Shown here piece after piece: positions 14,101-20,821 of a stretch of 31,081 nucleotides of DNA. Under the pieces are notes generated by a model. That model was not told the origin of the DNA. It did not search any database and worked only from the letters and a program-made list of their open reading frames with translations. The stretch's first letter is position 1, and each line of letters starts with the position of its first letter. A program made the position numbers and the translations under genes. Origin of the DNA: a virus; the IMG/VR virus record IMGVR_UViG_3300035703_000319, positions 1 to 31,081 of that record, one strand, 5' to 3'.

Positions 14101-14972
14101 CAATTAAACCGATAAGACGTGCCGTTATGGATAGGTTCAGCAGTACCAAATGAAACATCAGCTTGGGGGTTATATGCCATGCAAAAGGACTGGCTGTATT
14201 GCTCGCCAGTAATAGGAGCCTTGAATAAACGGCGGCCCATAGTACCTGTAGCGCCAGGGCCATCTGTGCCGGCAATACGCGGTGCATTGTCTGGACGATT
14301 TCCCGTTAATTTTGATGACCAATAAACAGCAAAATCTCGATTGCTTAAGCTGCTAAGTGCGGTCGTACCGACGCGAATACCGCCCAGCTCAGGAGTGCTG
14401 ACTTCGCACTCACCTGCAACATAAATACCTTCAAACGCTTGATAACTGCCGTAGGAATACAGCCGGCTCCACACAAGTGCAGGAGCAAGAATCAAGCCGC
14501 CAGTTAAGGCTCCATCGGCGCCAGTGCCACGCTTGCCAAACGGGATAGGGATAGGTTGCCCATATTCCGCAAGGCTGCTGACATTATCAAAACTTGTTGT
14601 CTGATTGAAACGGGTAGGTCCGATTTGGTCAGCTAGTTTTTTGCCGCGAATTTTGGCGGGTGTTTCAAGCGCTGGTGCTTTTGGCGCCAGCAACGTACTA
14701 ACAGCCGTTAGGGCTAGGCCAATTACAAGATTGACAACAAATAGTGTTACCGGATCATTTACAACATCTGGAATATGGGCATATTCAGCAGGGCGCACCC
14801 TTGCCTGTAACTGCGCGTGGCGGACAAACTGACGATATTCCTGCTCAGTGCAACCCAGCGCTTCAATCAGCGCGATTTCATACGGTAGGAGCGGCGGATC
14901 AAAAAGGCGTCCAGCGGTTTCCAGTCCACGCTGTTGGTCAGACGGTTGATGTACAAAATTCCGTTCTGCCAT
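11169..14972 (-). CDS. gpJ-like tail tip hub / host specificity protein
   Basis: At 1267 residues this is the largest gene, in the position of lambda gene J. The N-terminal 70 residues are helical (LPYEIALIEALGCTEQEYRQF), followed by a strongly hydrophobic segment at about 76-95 (TLFVVNLVIGLALTAVSTLL), as in gpI-like tail assembly proteins; this may be an I-J fusion. Then comes the hub-type region (SSLAEYGQPIPIPFGKRGTG; TEVNLKDLKSSAESW) and, near the C-terminus, DNAALQLCNFTIKNGRFGMMPAL, a pattern typical of gpJ-like proteins. The ATG at 14972 is the only start upstream of the conserved helices (the next is a GTG at codon 59), so the gene overlaps the preceding hydrolase-like gene by 106 bases. 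Confidence 0.85.
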   Translation of the reverse strand: MAERNFVHQPSDQQRGLETAGRLFDPPLLPYEIALIEALGCTEQEYRQFVRHAQLQARVRPAEYAHIPDVVNDPVTLFVVNLVIGLALTAVSTLLAPKAPALETPAKIRGKKLADQIGPTRFNQTTSFDNVSSLAEYGQPIPIPFGKRGTGADGALTGGLILAPALVWSRLYSYGSYQAFEGIYVAGECEVSTPELGGIRVGTTALSSLSNRDFAVYWSSKLTGNRPDNAPRIAGTDGPGATGTMGRRLFKAPITGEQYSQSFCMAYNPQADVSFGTAEPIHNGTSYRFNWEIISSPYSLTEGSDTDEAQRETSARRRKIAGGEADRLRIGDASTDEQRSQVGQPGEGRSYSRRMGFIAHNNTTYDNKTSVPIQVNDTLVFEINGANWRDFQQSNFKDTEVNLKDLKSSAESWRERASDLLVIGSTWIVGSSVWVVESRSPESWAKEITQHITLRCVEITGVPTVGIAGTRTVRDPLAGYDGGQYDLTKHCGITFYPLCRLHVASIRPVRRDSEVIELGIRSQVWNRANGLCNFNAIPSARKLHNLDKKDITLNTPRMDKYFGRTSCFSLWVRPVQIYGQPEKPWRRIPEIFCVAGNSPIDQYNYLNIRPHIKGYYEYRLVPRTGADIAINSTNTELIFRLDASSNTTTGLDYATDYGTFRITSNGSLVAVGEVKFSDEMASNPSETAGVSTQTQTVPVAIEQYEMGANNGSVQQLNNAWLTSVLGYARDFPGRTNRVTITFDKPGVGQIVFAVSATSVAGALGVDYGPVYLDANRKNPYIWKDVSYSIVSATGQWTTAQAFTITRDVNNDFSAVGGYTKVGYSFKVTAVQTVAIVDPVSAIDRAFEENTQVADCSYYSELTKSNESGPEHEIVYVNESVANETLAEYYNMSTLGFTVKSSGQLGGVGQLRLWVPAGIKVTRLIENDTNPSNLFADLMYYLLTSKRQGVGNVVPAELIDIDSLRDTAKFQRANQIFFDGVIEDSDSFRSFLYDNAALQLCNFTIKNGRFGMMPALPYDSDYKISTRPITVEQIFTSGNIIADSLQVQYIDAAQRSNFRALVSWRVTVENDLPIQTSALVDWADIPEGSRATTQQAFDLSDFCTNRAQALRTARFLLSIRRRVTHTVSFKTVPDALGIQPGSYIRVITESTSYSATSNGGITDAGTLVSITTIANGNYDALVYNPSTGAVTEQRITIANNAVTDSTLYGCLFTLVSLETSVGMYQVEQLTIDEDGLVNVSAVEVPVDSTGASIVAKDVLTESNFRVLE

Positions 14973-15211
14973 GTCACCCCAAAGGCAAGCGGATCTGCCG
15001 CTAACACTGTGATGTCCCCATCGTAGAGGGGCGCGTCAATACGGCTGCAGTAGAGATCCAGTTCGCACAACACCGCTCGTGGCGTCAGTTTGTACCAAGC
15101 TGGTTTGACTGTTGGCGGATCTAGGCTCATAGCCTTCAACACGTCAACAACCAAATGGATGCAGTCGCTACTGCCGTATTGATAGGGCCGACCAATAAAC
15201 TGCTCACACAC
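14867..15211 (-). CDS. NlpC/P60-like tail tip protein, probably inactive
   Basis: The sequence around GRPYQYGSSDCIHLVVDVL matches the nucleophile region of NlpC/P60-type hydrolases (as in lambda gpK), with the cysteine at C17 counted from the GTG at 15211. The second motif, where His is expected before Gly-Val/Ile, reads DPLAFGVTWQNGILYI: the position is Phe, so catalysis is doubtful. I chose GTG 15211 (114 residues) because it gives an 8-base overlap with the upstream gene; ATG starts at 15292 would overlap by 89 bases and encode residues with no family resemblance. The 3' end overlaps the gpJ-like gene by 106 bases. It probably serves tail tip assembly rather than wall digestion. Confidence 0.7.
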   Translation of the reverse strand: MCEQFIGRPYQYGSSDCIHLVVDVLKAMSLDPPTVKPAWYKLTPRAVLCELDLYCSRIDAPLYDGDITVLAADPLAFGVTWQNGILYINRLTNSVDWKPLDAFLIRRSYRMKSR

Positions 15212-15656
15212 GAATCTGTGCCGTAAAGGGAATGTTGCCCACTTCCCAGCGGTGCAATTTTCTACCGGGGATATTGGCCTGTACAGCATCAAGTACAGAA
15301 TTCAAACTTACCTGAAGCGTGGTTTCGTCCCAGCCGCCTGTTGAGCAGCTGCCCCAATACTGATACAGAGTGCGCTGGACGGCTCCACTGCTTGGCTCCC
15401 ACAACACAGTTGCAACTTTGGCGACCCATAGGTTGTCAAGTGCTTCGGTGATCCACGCCCGAGTCATGGCGGTATTAGCGAATTGCAACGTGGCATCCAA
15501 GTTATCGCCCTGCAGGGTTGCGACTGCGCCACCAAAACCGAACGGCAGAAACAAGTAACCATCTACGTTTTGGTTGATGGCGTAATTCTGAAAGCGATAC
15601 TGCGCCGCTTGACCACTGGGGCCGATGTCAAGGAGGTGGCCATAGGCGTATTCCAT
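15204..15656 (-). CDS. minor tail protein, lambda gpL/gpM-like position
   Basis: The 150-residue protein follows the tape measure with a one-base overlap. It begins MEYAYGHLLDIGPSGQAAQY and is beta-rich (NVDGYLFLPFGFGGAVATL; VAKVATVLWEPSSGAVQRTL), ending IPGRKLHRWEVGNIPFTAQI. The composition and the position between tape measure and NlpC-like gene fit the gpM/gpL group of distal tail proteins that form the ring below the tube. It has no Cys cluster of the lambda gpL kind, only a single Cys in WGSCSTGG, so an iron-sulfur cluster is not suggested. The family is inferred mainly from order. Confidence 0.7.
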   Translation of the reverse strand: MEYAYGHLLDIGPSGQAAQYRFQNYAINQNVDGYLFLPFGFGGAVATLQGDNLDATLQFANTAMTRAWITEALDNLWVAKVATVLWEPSSGAVQRTLYQYWGSCSTGGWDETTLQVSLNSVLDAVQANIPGRKLHRWEVGNIPFTAQIRV

Positions 15657-18064
15657 TAGATGCCGACTCCTCTACGTGTGGAGGCACTGTTTTTAAGGCT
15701 GCGCATGGCGCGGCGTTCGCCTTGGATGGCACCCTGTTGGGCAGCTTGTGCCATGCCGCGTTGGAACTGGTCGGCGGTGACGTAATCCACGTTGTTGATG
15801 CGTTCGATGCTGTAGCGCACGTCGATTGGCTCCATTGTGGCGACGCCGCCACCGTTTTCGCTGCTGGCAGGACCGCCGTTACCGGATACAACGCTAGAAC
15901 CACGAGCGCCAGCGGAGTAACGGCCCATCGCGGTGCGCATCTTGCTGGCGGGGATGACGTATTCCGGCTCGCCGCCTTCGCCGATAAGGGCGTTGGTTGG
16001 CCCGGTGACAAAACCTCCCTCTGCATAACCGCCAACTTTCAAGCCGGGGATGGGCGACTTAAGCGCACCGGTTCCAGTCAGGTTTTTATTGGCTGTTCCT
16101 AGTGCATTTCCACTGCCGCTAAGTGCGTTGAAGATTGTTTGCAAGATAATTAACGTCATCTGCTTAGCGATGATCTCAAGTGCCATGCTGATGAACGCCT
16201 GACCAATACTCTTAAACGCATCAGCCAGCGCCTCTTGCGTTGACTTTGCGCCCGTGATTACCTCGCCAAACGCAGCACTGAATGCGTCACCAATCGCAGT
16301 GGCGCCGTTAACAATAGTGTCAATTTGCAGTTTGATTGGATTCAGGTCTTCCTTGAGTTTGGCTATTGCATCACTCAAGCCAGATGCAACAGTACCTTCG
16401 CCGGCAACTCCAAACTCTGAGCCCTCCATTGCTTTTTTGAAAAGCTTGTCCGCTTCCTCTGCCTGTTTCTTCAGCGCTTCGGTTTGCAGATCAATTAGCT
16501 CAAGCCGTTGGATTTCTGTATTAAGTTGATTAAGGTTTGTTTGCTGTTCGGCGTTTTTTAGCTCTGAGATCTGCTTAGCGCGGTCTTCAAAATCAAATTG
16601 AATTTGCAGGCGCTTGCGTTCAATTTCTGATCCCTCAAACAGCAACGCTGCTTGACGACTAAATTGCGTGCCAAGCTGATCGCCAACTTCTAGCGACCGT
16701 TCAAGCTCTTGCCGTAACTTTTCAGCTTCACGCGCTGCTTTTTCTGCGGCTTTCTCTGCGTCTGATTTGCCACCACGACCTTTGCCGCCAGTTGCAGCCA
16801 TCAGCCCTGGCAGCATTGCGGCGGCCGCGGGAGGCGTTGCAGTAGGCGGCTTGAGGATTCCTTGCTGATAGCCATAGGTGCGCATCAGATCGCGGAATCG
16901 CTCTTCTCGCAGCTGCGTAAATTGATCTGCATTGATGCGACCACCGCCACGTAACTTAGCGATTTGCTCGGCTTCTTGCCCCGCTTGCCTAAACAAGCGA
17001 TCTCGTTGCTGATTAGAAAGATTTGCGCCTAGCTGACGCTGTAGCAAAATTGTCTCAAAAACATTATTAACCTGATTGGCAATATCAATCGCAAGTCCCA
17101 AAATGCTTTGCATTGCAGGCGCAAGGATTGAACCCAAGCGGGATGCAAGGTTCTGTACGGCGTCTTGCAGTGTGCTTAAACGACCAGCCAATGTGTCGCT
17201 TTGGGCTACTGCGCCATCGGCGTATTTGCCACCAGCGGCTGTAAGTTTTTGTATTGCATACTCAACAGCCTGTGCGCTGATCCGACCTTTCTCTAGTGCA
17301 TCCTGAAATTCTTCTCCACTTAGGTTATACTCTTCGCGTAATACCTGCTGGAGAGCAACGCCACGTTCTTGAAACTGCAGTAGTTCTTCGCCTTGCAACC
17401 TGCCCTTGGCTTGCACTTGCCCGTAAGCAGTGACCAATCCTTGCAGCTCAGCGCCGGTTGCGCCGCTGACATCCGCAAGCCTGCGCGTTGTCTCAACTAC
17501 CTTGTTAGTTTCAACTCCAAACGCCTGCAACCGTTTAGCGGCATCAATAAGCTCACTGCTGGTAAACGGCGTGACTGCGCCAAGGTCTTGCAACTCTTTG
17601 ACGATCTGCCCAGCTTTTTCTGTGCTGCCCGTTAAAACCTGAAGGCTGCGCGTCTGTGTTTCAATTTCAGCCGCATTAACAAAAACAAACTTAGCGGCTT
17701 GGATTGCCGCAAAAGAACCGATTAGCCCACGAATTGTGCTGCCAAAATTTGAAACTGAAGCGCCAGCCTGTTGCGCAGCTTTTCCTTGTTTTTGAAGTCC
17801 CGCTGCCGCTGCCTCGGCTGTTGTTACAAACTGCCCGTTTTCTTTTCTGGCGCGTCCAGTTGCATCAACAAAATACCGCATACCATTGGCAGCGGTTTGT
17901 ATTGGTTTGCCAGATTTTGTAAATGATGCAGCAAGTGCGTCATTCGTCGCATTTAACTTATCAACCGCTTGGCTAGTTGCCTGCGCGCCTTGCTGCACCT
18001 GCCGAAGATTGCTAACCGCGTTGCGGCTGTCGACGTTAATGGCAACGTTGGCGACAACCGACAC
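15656..18064 (-). CDS. tail tape measure protein
   Basis: The 802-residue protein starts with GTG at 18064, three bases after the stop of the frameshifted chaperone. The N-terminal region is helical (NAVSNLRQVQQGAQATSQAVD). The block with SLQVLTGSTEKAGQIVKELQ and FTSSELIDAAKRLQAFGV is typical of phage tape measure domains. Charged coiled coils fill the middle (KAAEKAAREAEKLRQELERS), and a hydrophobic segment follows (ISMALEIIAKQMTLIILQTI). The C-terminal GGYAEGGFVTGPTNALIGEG...YVIPASK (678-708) is a hallmark of many tape measures. Using about 0.15 nm per residue, the tail would be near 120 nm. It sets tail length and is injected during infection. Confidence 0.93.
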   Translation of the reverse strand: MSVVANVAINVDSRNAVSNLRQVQQGAQATSQAVDKLNATNDALAASFTKSGKPIQTAANGMRYFVDATGRARKENGQFVTTAEAAAAGLQKQGKAAQQAGASVSNFGSTIRGLIGSFAAIQAAKFVFVNAAEIETQTRSLQVLTGSTEKAGQIVKELQDLGAVTPFTSSELIDAAKRLQAFGVETNKVVETTRRLADVSGATGAELQGLVTAYGQVQAKGRLQGEELLQFQERGVALQQVLREEYNLSGEEFQDALEKGRISAQAVEYAIQKLTAAGGKYADGAVAQSDTLAGRLSTLQDAVQNLASRLGSILAPAMQSILGLAIDIANQVNNVFETILLQRQLGANLSNQQRDRLFRQAGQEAEQIAKLRGGGRINADQFTQLREERFRDLMRTYGYQQGILKPPTATPPAAAAMLPGLMAATGGKGRGGKSDAEKAAEKAAREAEKLRQELERSLEVGDQLGTQFSRQAALLFEGSEIERKRLQIQFDFEDRAKQISELKNAEQQTNLNQLNTEIQRLELIDLQTEALKKQAEEADKLFKKAMEGSEFGVAGEGTVASGLSDAIAKLKEDLNPIKLQIDTIVNGATAIGDAFSAAFGEVITGAKSTQEALADAFKSIGQAFISMALEIIAKQMTLIILQTIFNALSGSGNALGTANKNLTGTGALKSPIPGLKVGGYAEGGFVTGPTNALIGEGGEPEYVIPASKMRTAMGRYSAGARGSSVVSGNGGPASSENGGGVATMEPIDVRYSIERINNVDYVTADQFQRGMAQAAQQGAIQGERRAMRSLKNSASTRRGVGI

Positions 18065-18067
18065 GAC

Positions 18068-18590
18068 TTACCTACGGCTTTTCTTCATTCTACGATCCTG
18101 TTCTTCGTTCTGCAGCTCAAAATAGCTAGACCAAAGCAGCAGTTCTTCAAGTGTTACCTCACGGTTGAGCCGGGCTAGCGTGTAACCCAGCTCTTTTGCA
18201 ACTCCAAGCTGCAGCAGTAGCAGGTTGTCTTTCTTTAGCTCAGCCTTTACCGCTTTTCATGTCCAGTTCTTTGCCTTCCTCTGGGTTGGTGATGATGGCG
18301 AGCATCATGGCTTGCAGGTCACTGTCAAGCACATCGTTTTTCAGCTCAGCAATTTCGCCAGCCTGAAACAACCGCTGTCCGGCATCGTCGGCTGCTTTGG
18401 TTACCAGCAGGTTCAACGCAAAACCATTGGGATCATCGCCGCCTGGCATCTTCTGCGCGCGCTCACGTTCTGCCATGGTCAAAGCCGTGGCATAAAACTC
18501 AAACGTAGATCCATCGTTGAGTGTTACAACACGCTTGATTGGCTGAAGATTGGCTGCTTTTTTCAGCCGTGCCAGTGCAGATGATGCCAT
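18068..18590 (-). CDS. tail assembly chaperone G-T fusion (made by +1 or -2 frameshift)
   Basis: Past the stop of the first chaperone ORF (TGA at 18240-18242) another frame stays open to TAA at 18068-18070, three bases before the tape measure start. It encodes about 61 residues, including ELGYTLARLNREVTLEELL and WSSYFELQNEEQDRRMKKS, a classic gpT-like domain. This frame has no ATG, GTG or TTG before the final residues, so it must be reached by frameshift, giving a product of about 173 residues. Relative to the first ORF it is the +1 (equivalently -2) frame. An in-frame TGA at 18255-18257 limits where the shift can occur. By analogy with lambda gpG/gpGT, the fusion recruits tube subunits to the tape measure. 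Confidence 0.75.
18240..18590 (-). CDS. tail assembly chaperone, gpG-like
   Basis: The 116-residue protein lies between the tube gene and the tape measure, the fixed position of the siphophage G/GT chaperones. It starts MASSALARLKKAANLQPIK, has a beta part (VVTLNDGSTFEFYATALTM) and a helical C-terminal half (LFQAGEIAELKNDVLDSDLQ). Its final codons overlap the shift window for the longer product. It is predicted to coat the tape measure before tube assembly and then leave, so it is not expected in virions. A hairpin (18606-18627) lies just ahead of its start and may lower its expression relative to the tube protein. Confidence 0.85.
   Translation of the reverse strand: MASSALARLKKAANLQPIKRVVTLNDGSTFEFYATALTMAERERAQKMPGGDDPNGFALNLLVTKAADDAGQRLFQAGEIAELKNDVLDSDLQAMMLAIITNPEEGKELDMKSGKG
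18245..18257 (-). promoter_or_regulatory. candidate +1 frameshift window in the tail chaperone gene
   Basis: Reading leftward, the zero frame is ATG AAA AGC GGT AAA GGC TGA. The gpT-like frame is open only after the out-of-frame TGA formed by ATGA, and the zero frame stops at GGC TGA, so the shift lies in this short window. Two slips keep perfect tRNA-Lys pairing: AAA to AAA on the AAAA run (18254-18257), or AAA to AAG at AAAG (18245-18248). The second has a GGC codon then a stop just downstream. No lambda-type XXXYYYZ -1 heptamer fits, and the -1 frame meets an immediate TAA. Confidence 0.6.
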
Positions 18591-18605
18591 GCAATAAATG
18601 TGGGT

Positions 18606-18627
18606 GGCCCCAGCATAAGCCGGGGCC
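18606..18627 (-). promoter_or_regulatory. hairpin between tail tube and chaperone genes
   Basis: GGCCCC (18606-18611) pairs perfectly with GGGGCC (18622-18627). Inside, GC pairs with GC after one mismatch, leaving ATAA as loop. It lies in the 46-base gap between the tube gene and the chaperone start. On the minus strand it is followed by ACCCACATTTATTGC, too poor in T for a strong intrinsic terminator. It may act as a partial terminator, or protect the 3' end of tube mRNA, matching the need for many tube and few chaperone molecules. Confidence 0.5.
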
Positions 18628-18636
18628 GTTCAACTA

Positions 18637-19395
18637 TCAAGCAGAAGTGCTGAAGTCAAAAGTAGGTGCACCAGCAGGGCGGAAAGTGATCTCCACTTGC
18701 TGAGCGTCATCAGGGTTGATATTCAGGCTGGCGGTCAGCAGCACAGCATCCATTGCGATGCTGCGGCTAAGCGCCTCGGTGCCTTGCTTGTCGGTGTACA
18801 GCTTGAAGCCGCAGCCAACCTGCTGACGCTGCAGCACATCCTCCACCATGCGGTTAGACAGGGCGCTGTCTTCGTTGGTGACGTAGATCGTGGCAGTGCC
18901 GTTGCCATCAGCAAAGCCAGGAATATATGCACGGAAAGGCGCATACTGCCCAGCGGTTTGGCCGATGGTGGTGACGTCGATTTCAGCGCGGCTGATCTCA
19001 AACGACCATGACTGCACTTGGCCAACGGCGGCATAGTCGGCGTAGTACACCTCGAACTCGTTGGGTGCTACAGCCGTGCCGTCGTCGGTGATGGCGAGGA
19101 TGGTGCCACCAGCAGCAGTGGAGACTGTCAGCGCGCCAGTGGCTGCGGTGTAGCTCAACACGTAGTAGGTGGTAGCTGCATCAATGGGAGCCGGCAGCGT
19201 ACCGGAGCCGGATCCGCCGGTTTGGCTATTGATAACTCGGAACTTGACCGGATCACCTGCCTTGAAATTCAGGTACGGCTGAACGGTGATGACATCAGTG
19301 CTGGCATTGACGCCAGATTCGGGGAAGTTGCCGTTAGTGCCGGCGGGTTTGTAGTAAAGGGCGCCGGACGTACCGGACAAAACAGTAACAGCCAT
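18637..19395 (-). CDS. major tail (tube) protein
   Basis: The 252-residue product begins MAVTVLSGTSGALYYKPAG. Its second half has tube-protein features: VGQVQSWSFEISRAEIDVTT (the W-F-E-I-S/D-V-T pattern seen in tube proteins), GQYAPFRAYIPGFADGNGTA and a beta-rich end with VEITFRPAGAP. Residues about 30-110 are a Gly/Ser/Thr-rich insertion (FKAGDPVKFRVINSQTGG; TYYVLSYTAATGALTVSTAA) that resembles a surface domain displayed on the tail. Size and position between tail completion and chaperone genes support the tube call. It has its own 23-base upstream gap, but no clear promoter was seen. Confidence 0.85.
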   Translation of the reverse strand: MAVTVLSGTSGALYYKPAGTNGNFPESGVNASTDVITVQPYLNFKAGDPVKFRVINSQTGGSGSGTLPAPIDAATTYYVLSYTAATGALTVSTAAGGTILAITDDGTAVAPNEFEVYYADYAAVGQVQSWSFEISRAEIDVTTIGQTAGQYAPFRAYIPGFADGNGTATIYVTNEDSALSNRMVEDVLQRQQVGCGFKLYTDKQGTEALSRSIAMDAVLLTASLNINPDDAQQVEITFRPAGAPTFDFSTSA

Positions 19396-19418
19396 GTTGT
19401 GAACGGTAGTGGCTATGC

Positions 19419-19841
19419 CTAGTCTAAATAGGCTTCAAATGTTGCGGTCAACTGAGTTTGAAAATAAGGCTCAGGCGCTGCTGGTGTTACCTGCGATGGT
19501 CCCGAGGCCGCATCAAAGATGATACTTGAAAACTTGGCGCGATCAAACAAATCCTTTAGCCGCTCTGCAATGGTGAAATTAGCCGCAGTGCCCTGACCCT
19601 GCGGCGTGAATACATTGATCACCAGCGTGCCAGTCTGGCGGTTGAAACCAACACCACCGGTCGGCAGCAGAGTCGCGTAACTGTTATCGCCAAAACGGAT
19701 AAACGCCTGCACCCATGGTGTGTTGTTGGGTGGCGTAAATGGCACGTTCTGATAGCTGACCGGATACGCAGGCGACAGCGCCATCTGCGTTGCAATGCGG
19801 CCTTCAATGGCGGCACGAACGTCGTTGTAAGTGCTGCTCAT
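19419..19841 (-). CDS. tail terminator / completion protein
   Basis: The 140-residue protein starts MSSTYNDVRAAIEGRIATQM and includes VPFTPPNNTPWVQAFIRFGD, GFNRQTGTLVINVFTPQGQG and IAERLKDLFDRAKF. This combination (an N-terminal helix, a PPN..PW loop, a beta strand with INVF.P.G.G and a LKDLFD helix) is typical of lambda gpU / DUF4128-like tail terminators, which cap the tube at its head-proximal end. It overlaps the preceding gene by four bases and precedes the tube gene, as in many siphophages. Confidence 0.8.
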   Translation of the reverse strand: MSSTYNDVRAAIEGRIATQMALSPAYPVSYQNVPFTPPNNTPWVQAFIRFGDNSYATLLPTGGVGFNRQTGTLVINVFTPQGQGTAANFTIAERLKDLFDRAKFSSIIFDAASGPSQVTPAAPEPYFQTQLTATFEAYLD

Positions 19842-20239
19842 GATTCCCTCCCGATGCGGTCGGCATTTGTACGCACAAAGCCTTGGATGTCCTTAGCGAT
19901 GCCTTGCACCCAGCCTGCTGGCGCTTGCTTGCTGCTGCCATTGGCAAGAGGTTCGGCATACGGCAAGTTGTTGTGCACGCTGTACACGTTGCCTAGCTTT
20001 TCTTGCTGGTACCCGATGCGATCAATTTGCGGAATGCCACTATAGGTGCCTGCAGGCTTCTCACCGCCTGGCGCTGCATTCTCCCCTACTTGCCAGCTCA
20101 CGCGAAAGCGTCCGGTATCGACAGGGCTTGCCTGCTTAAGCCTGCTGTCAGTTTCAAGCACCGCCACACGCAACAGCTTCTCCATCTGCTGGCTGGCATA
20201 ATCACCAATATCACCAACTCGGATGGTGCGCGCCATCAT
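19838..20239 (-). CDS. HK97 gp10-like head-tail joining / minor tail protein
   Basis: The 133-residue product (start ATG at 20239 or the adjacent 20236) contains ETDSRLKQASPVDTGRFRVS, the SPVDTGR.R.S motif of HK97 gp10/lambda gpZ-like proteins, followed by NNLPYAEPLANGSSKQAPAG and WVQGIAKDIQGFV. Members of this family bind near the neck and aid tail completion or attachment. The first ATG overlaps the stop of the gene before it (ATGA), and its own stop overlaps the tail terminator gene by four bases. Confidence 0.85.
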   Translation of the reverse strand: MMARTIRVGDIGDYASQQMEKLLRVAVLETDSRLKQASPVDTGRFRVSWQVGENAAPGGEKPAGTYSGIPQIDRIGYQQEKLGNVYSVHNNLPYAEPLANGSSKQAPAGWVQGIAKDIQGFVRTNADRIGRES

Positions 20240-20592
20240 GCCCTCAAGATGAGCTCGTAAGTGATGGGCTCGTTATCCTGCTCAATCGTACGAACCTGGA
20301 TCACTTGATTCACCACGCTGCTAATCAGCACTTCATCAGCCGTAGTAGGTGCGCTGGCAACATCAGCAGCGGCAATCAAGAGACGCTTGTCGCCAGCCTG
20401 AATCAAATCATTAACCTCACGCAGATTGACATCTTCCAGTACGCCGCGCACTACGGTGTCGGCTGTAGTTTCACTAACGGTGCCAGTGGTGGTGTTGTAG
20501 GCGCCAGTTGTTACGCGCCGAATGGTTGCCTCGCCGCCAAACTTTGCCATCAGCTTGCTGGCAACTTTGCGTAGCGGTCCAGCAAGTGCCAT
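20236..20592 (-). CDS. head-tail connector, stopper-like
   Basis: The 118-residue protein starts MALAGPLRKVASKLMAKFGG and has FGGEATIRRVTTGAYN, TVVRGVLEDVNLREVNDLIQ and AGDKRLLIAAADV, then QVIQVRTIEQDNEP. This order (a charged N-terminal helix, a beta barrel with RGVL, a GDK..LIAA strand and a final NEPI.YEL strand) is what I expect of head-closure or stopper proteins between the connector and gp10-like genes. Overlaps with both neighbours are one to four bases. Family naming is by pattern and synteny, not by search. Confidence 0.7.
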   Translation of the reverse strand: MALAGPLRKVASKLMAKFGGEATIRRVTTGAYNTTTGTVSETTADTVVRGVLEDVNLREVNDLIQAGDKRLLIAAADVASAPTTADEVLISSVVNQVIQVRTIEQDNEPITYELILRA

Positions 20593-20819
20593 CAGAGCTT
20601 GTAAGCGACGACTGTGCCGCTGGTCAGCGTAATGCTTGTAAAAACGCCTTCAATTTCTGTGCTTGCCTTAAAGGGAATGGCAGCCAAAGTGTTGCCAGTC
20701 CAATCTTGAGCAGTCAAGTTAGCAATCACTGAATCCTCAAGGGCCACGATTTTGCCAAAGCGGCCAGTATGCGCTGCGGTGTCATCAATAAATTCAGCAC
20801 CTGGATAGGCGTAACCCAT
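20592..20819 (-). CDS. small beta-rich virion-type protein (75 aa)
   Basis: The product reads MGYAYPGAEFIDDTAAHTGR, then FGKIVALEDSVIANL, TAQDWTGNTLAAIPFKAST and EGVFTSITLTSGTVVAYKL. I recall small phage proteins with the pattern of an ALEDSVIA strand, a W/TGNTL turn and a final FTSITL.SG.V.AY strand, found among head-tail genes of marine and freshwater phages. The role is not established; a capsid or connector decoration is possible. It lies two bases after the adaptor gene and overlaps the stopper-like gene by one base. Confidence 0.7.
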   Translation of the reverse strand: MGYAYPGAEFIDDTAAHTGRFGKIVALEDSVIANLTAQDWTGNTLAAIPFKASTEIEGVFTSITLTSGTVVAYKL

Positions 20820-20821
20820 GG

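Noticed and set aside
15212-15292. Upstream ATG starts for the NlpC-like gene
   Set aside because: Would overlap the preceding tail gene by 89 bases and add residues without family resemblance; GTG at 15211 fits better.
15628-16035. Leftward 135-residue frame overlapping the tape measure end
   Set aside because: Same-strand shadow in another frame, rich in Pro/Ala/Thr/Ser, fully inside a strongly supported gene.
15722-16102. Rightward 126-residue frame opposite the tape measure
   Set aside because: Antisense shadow of the GGYAEGG region of the tape measure; no start signal or family pattern.
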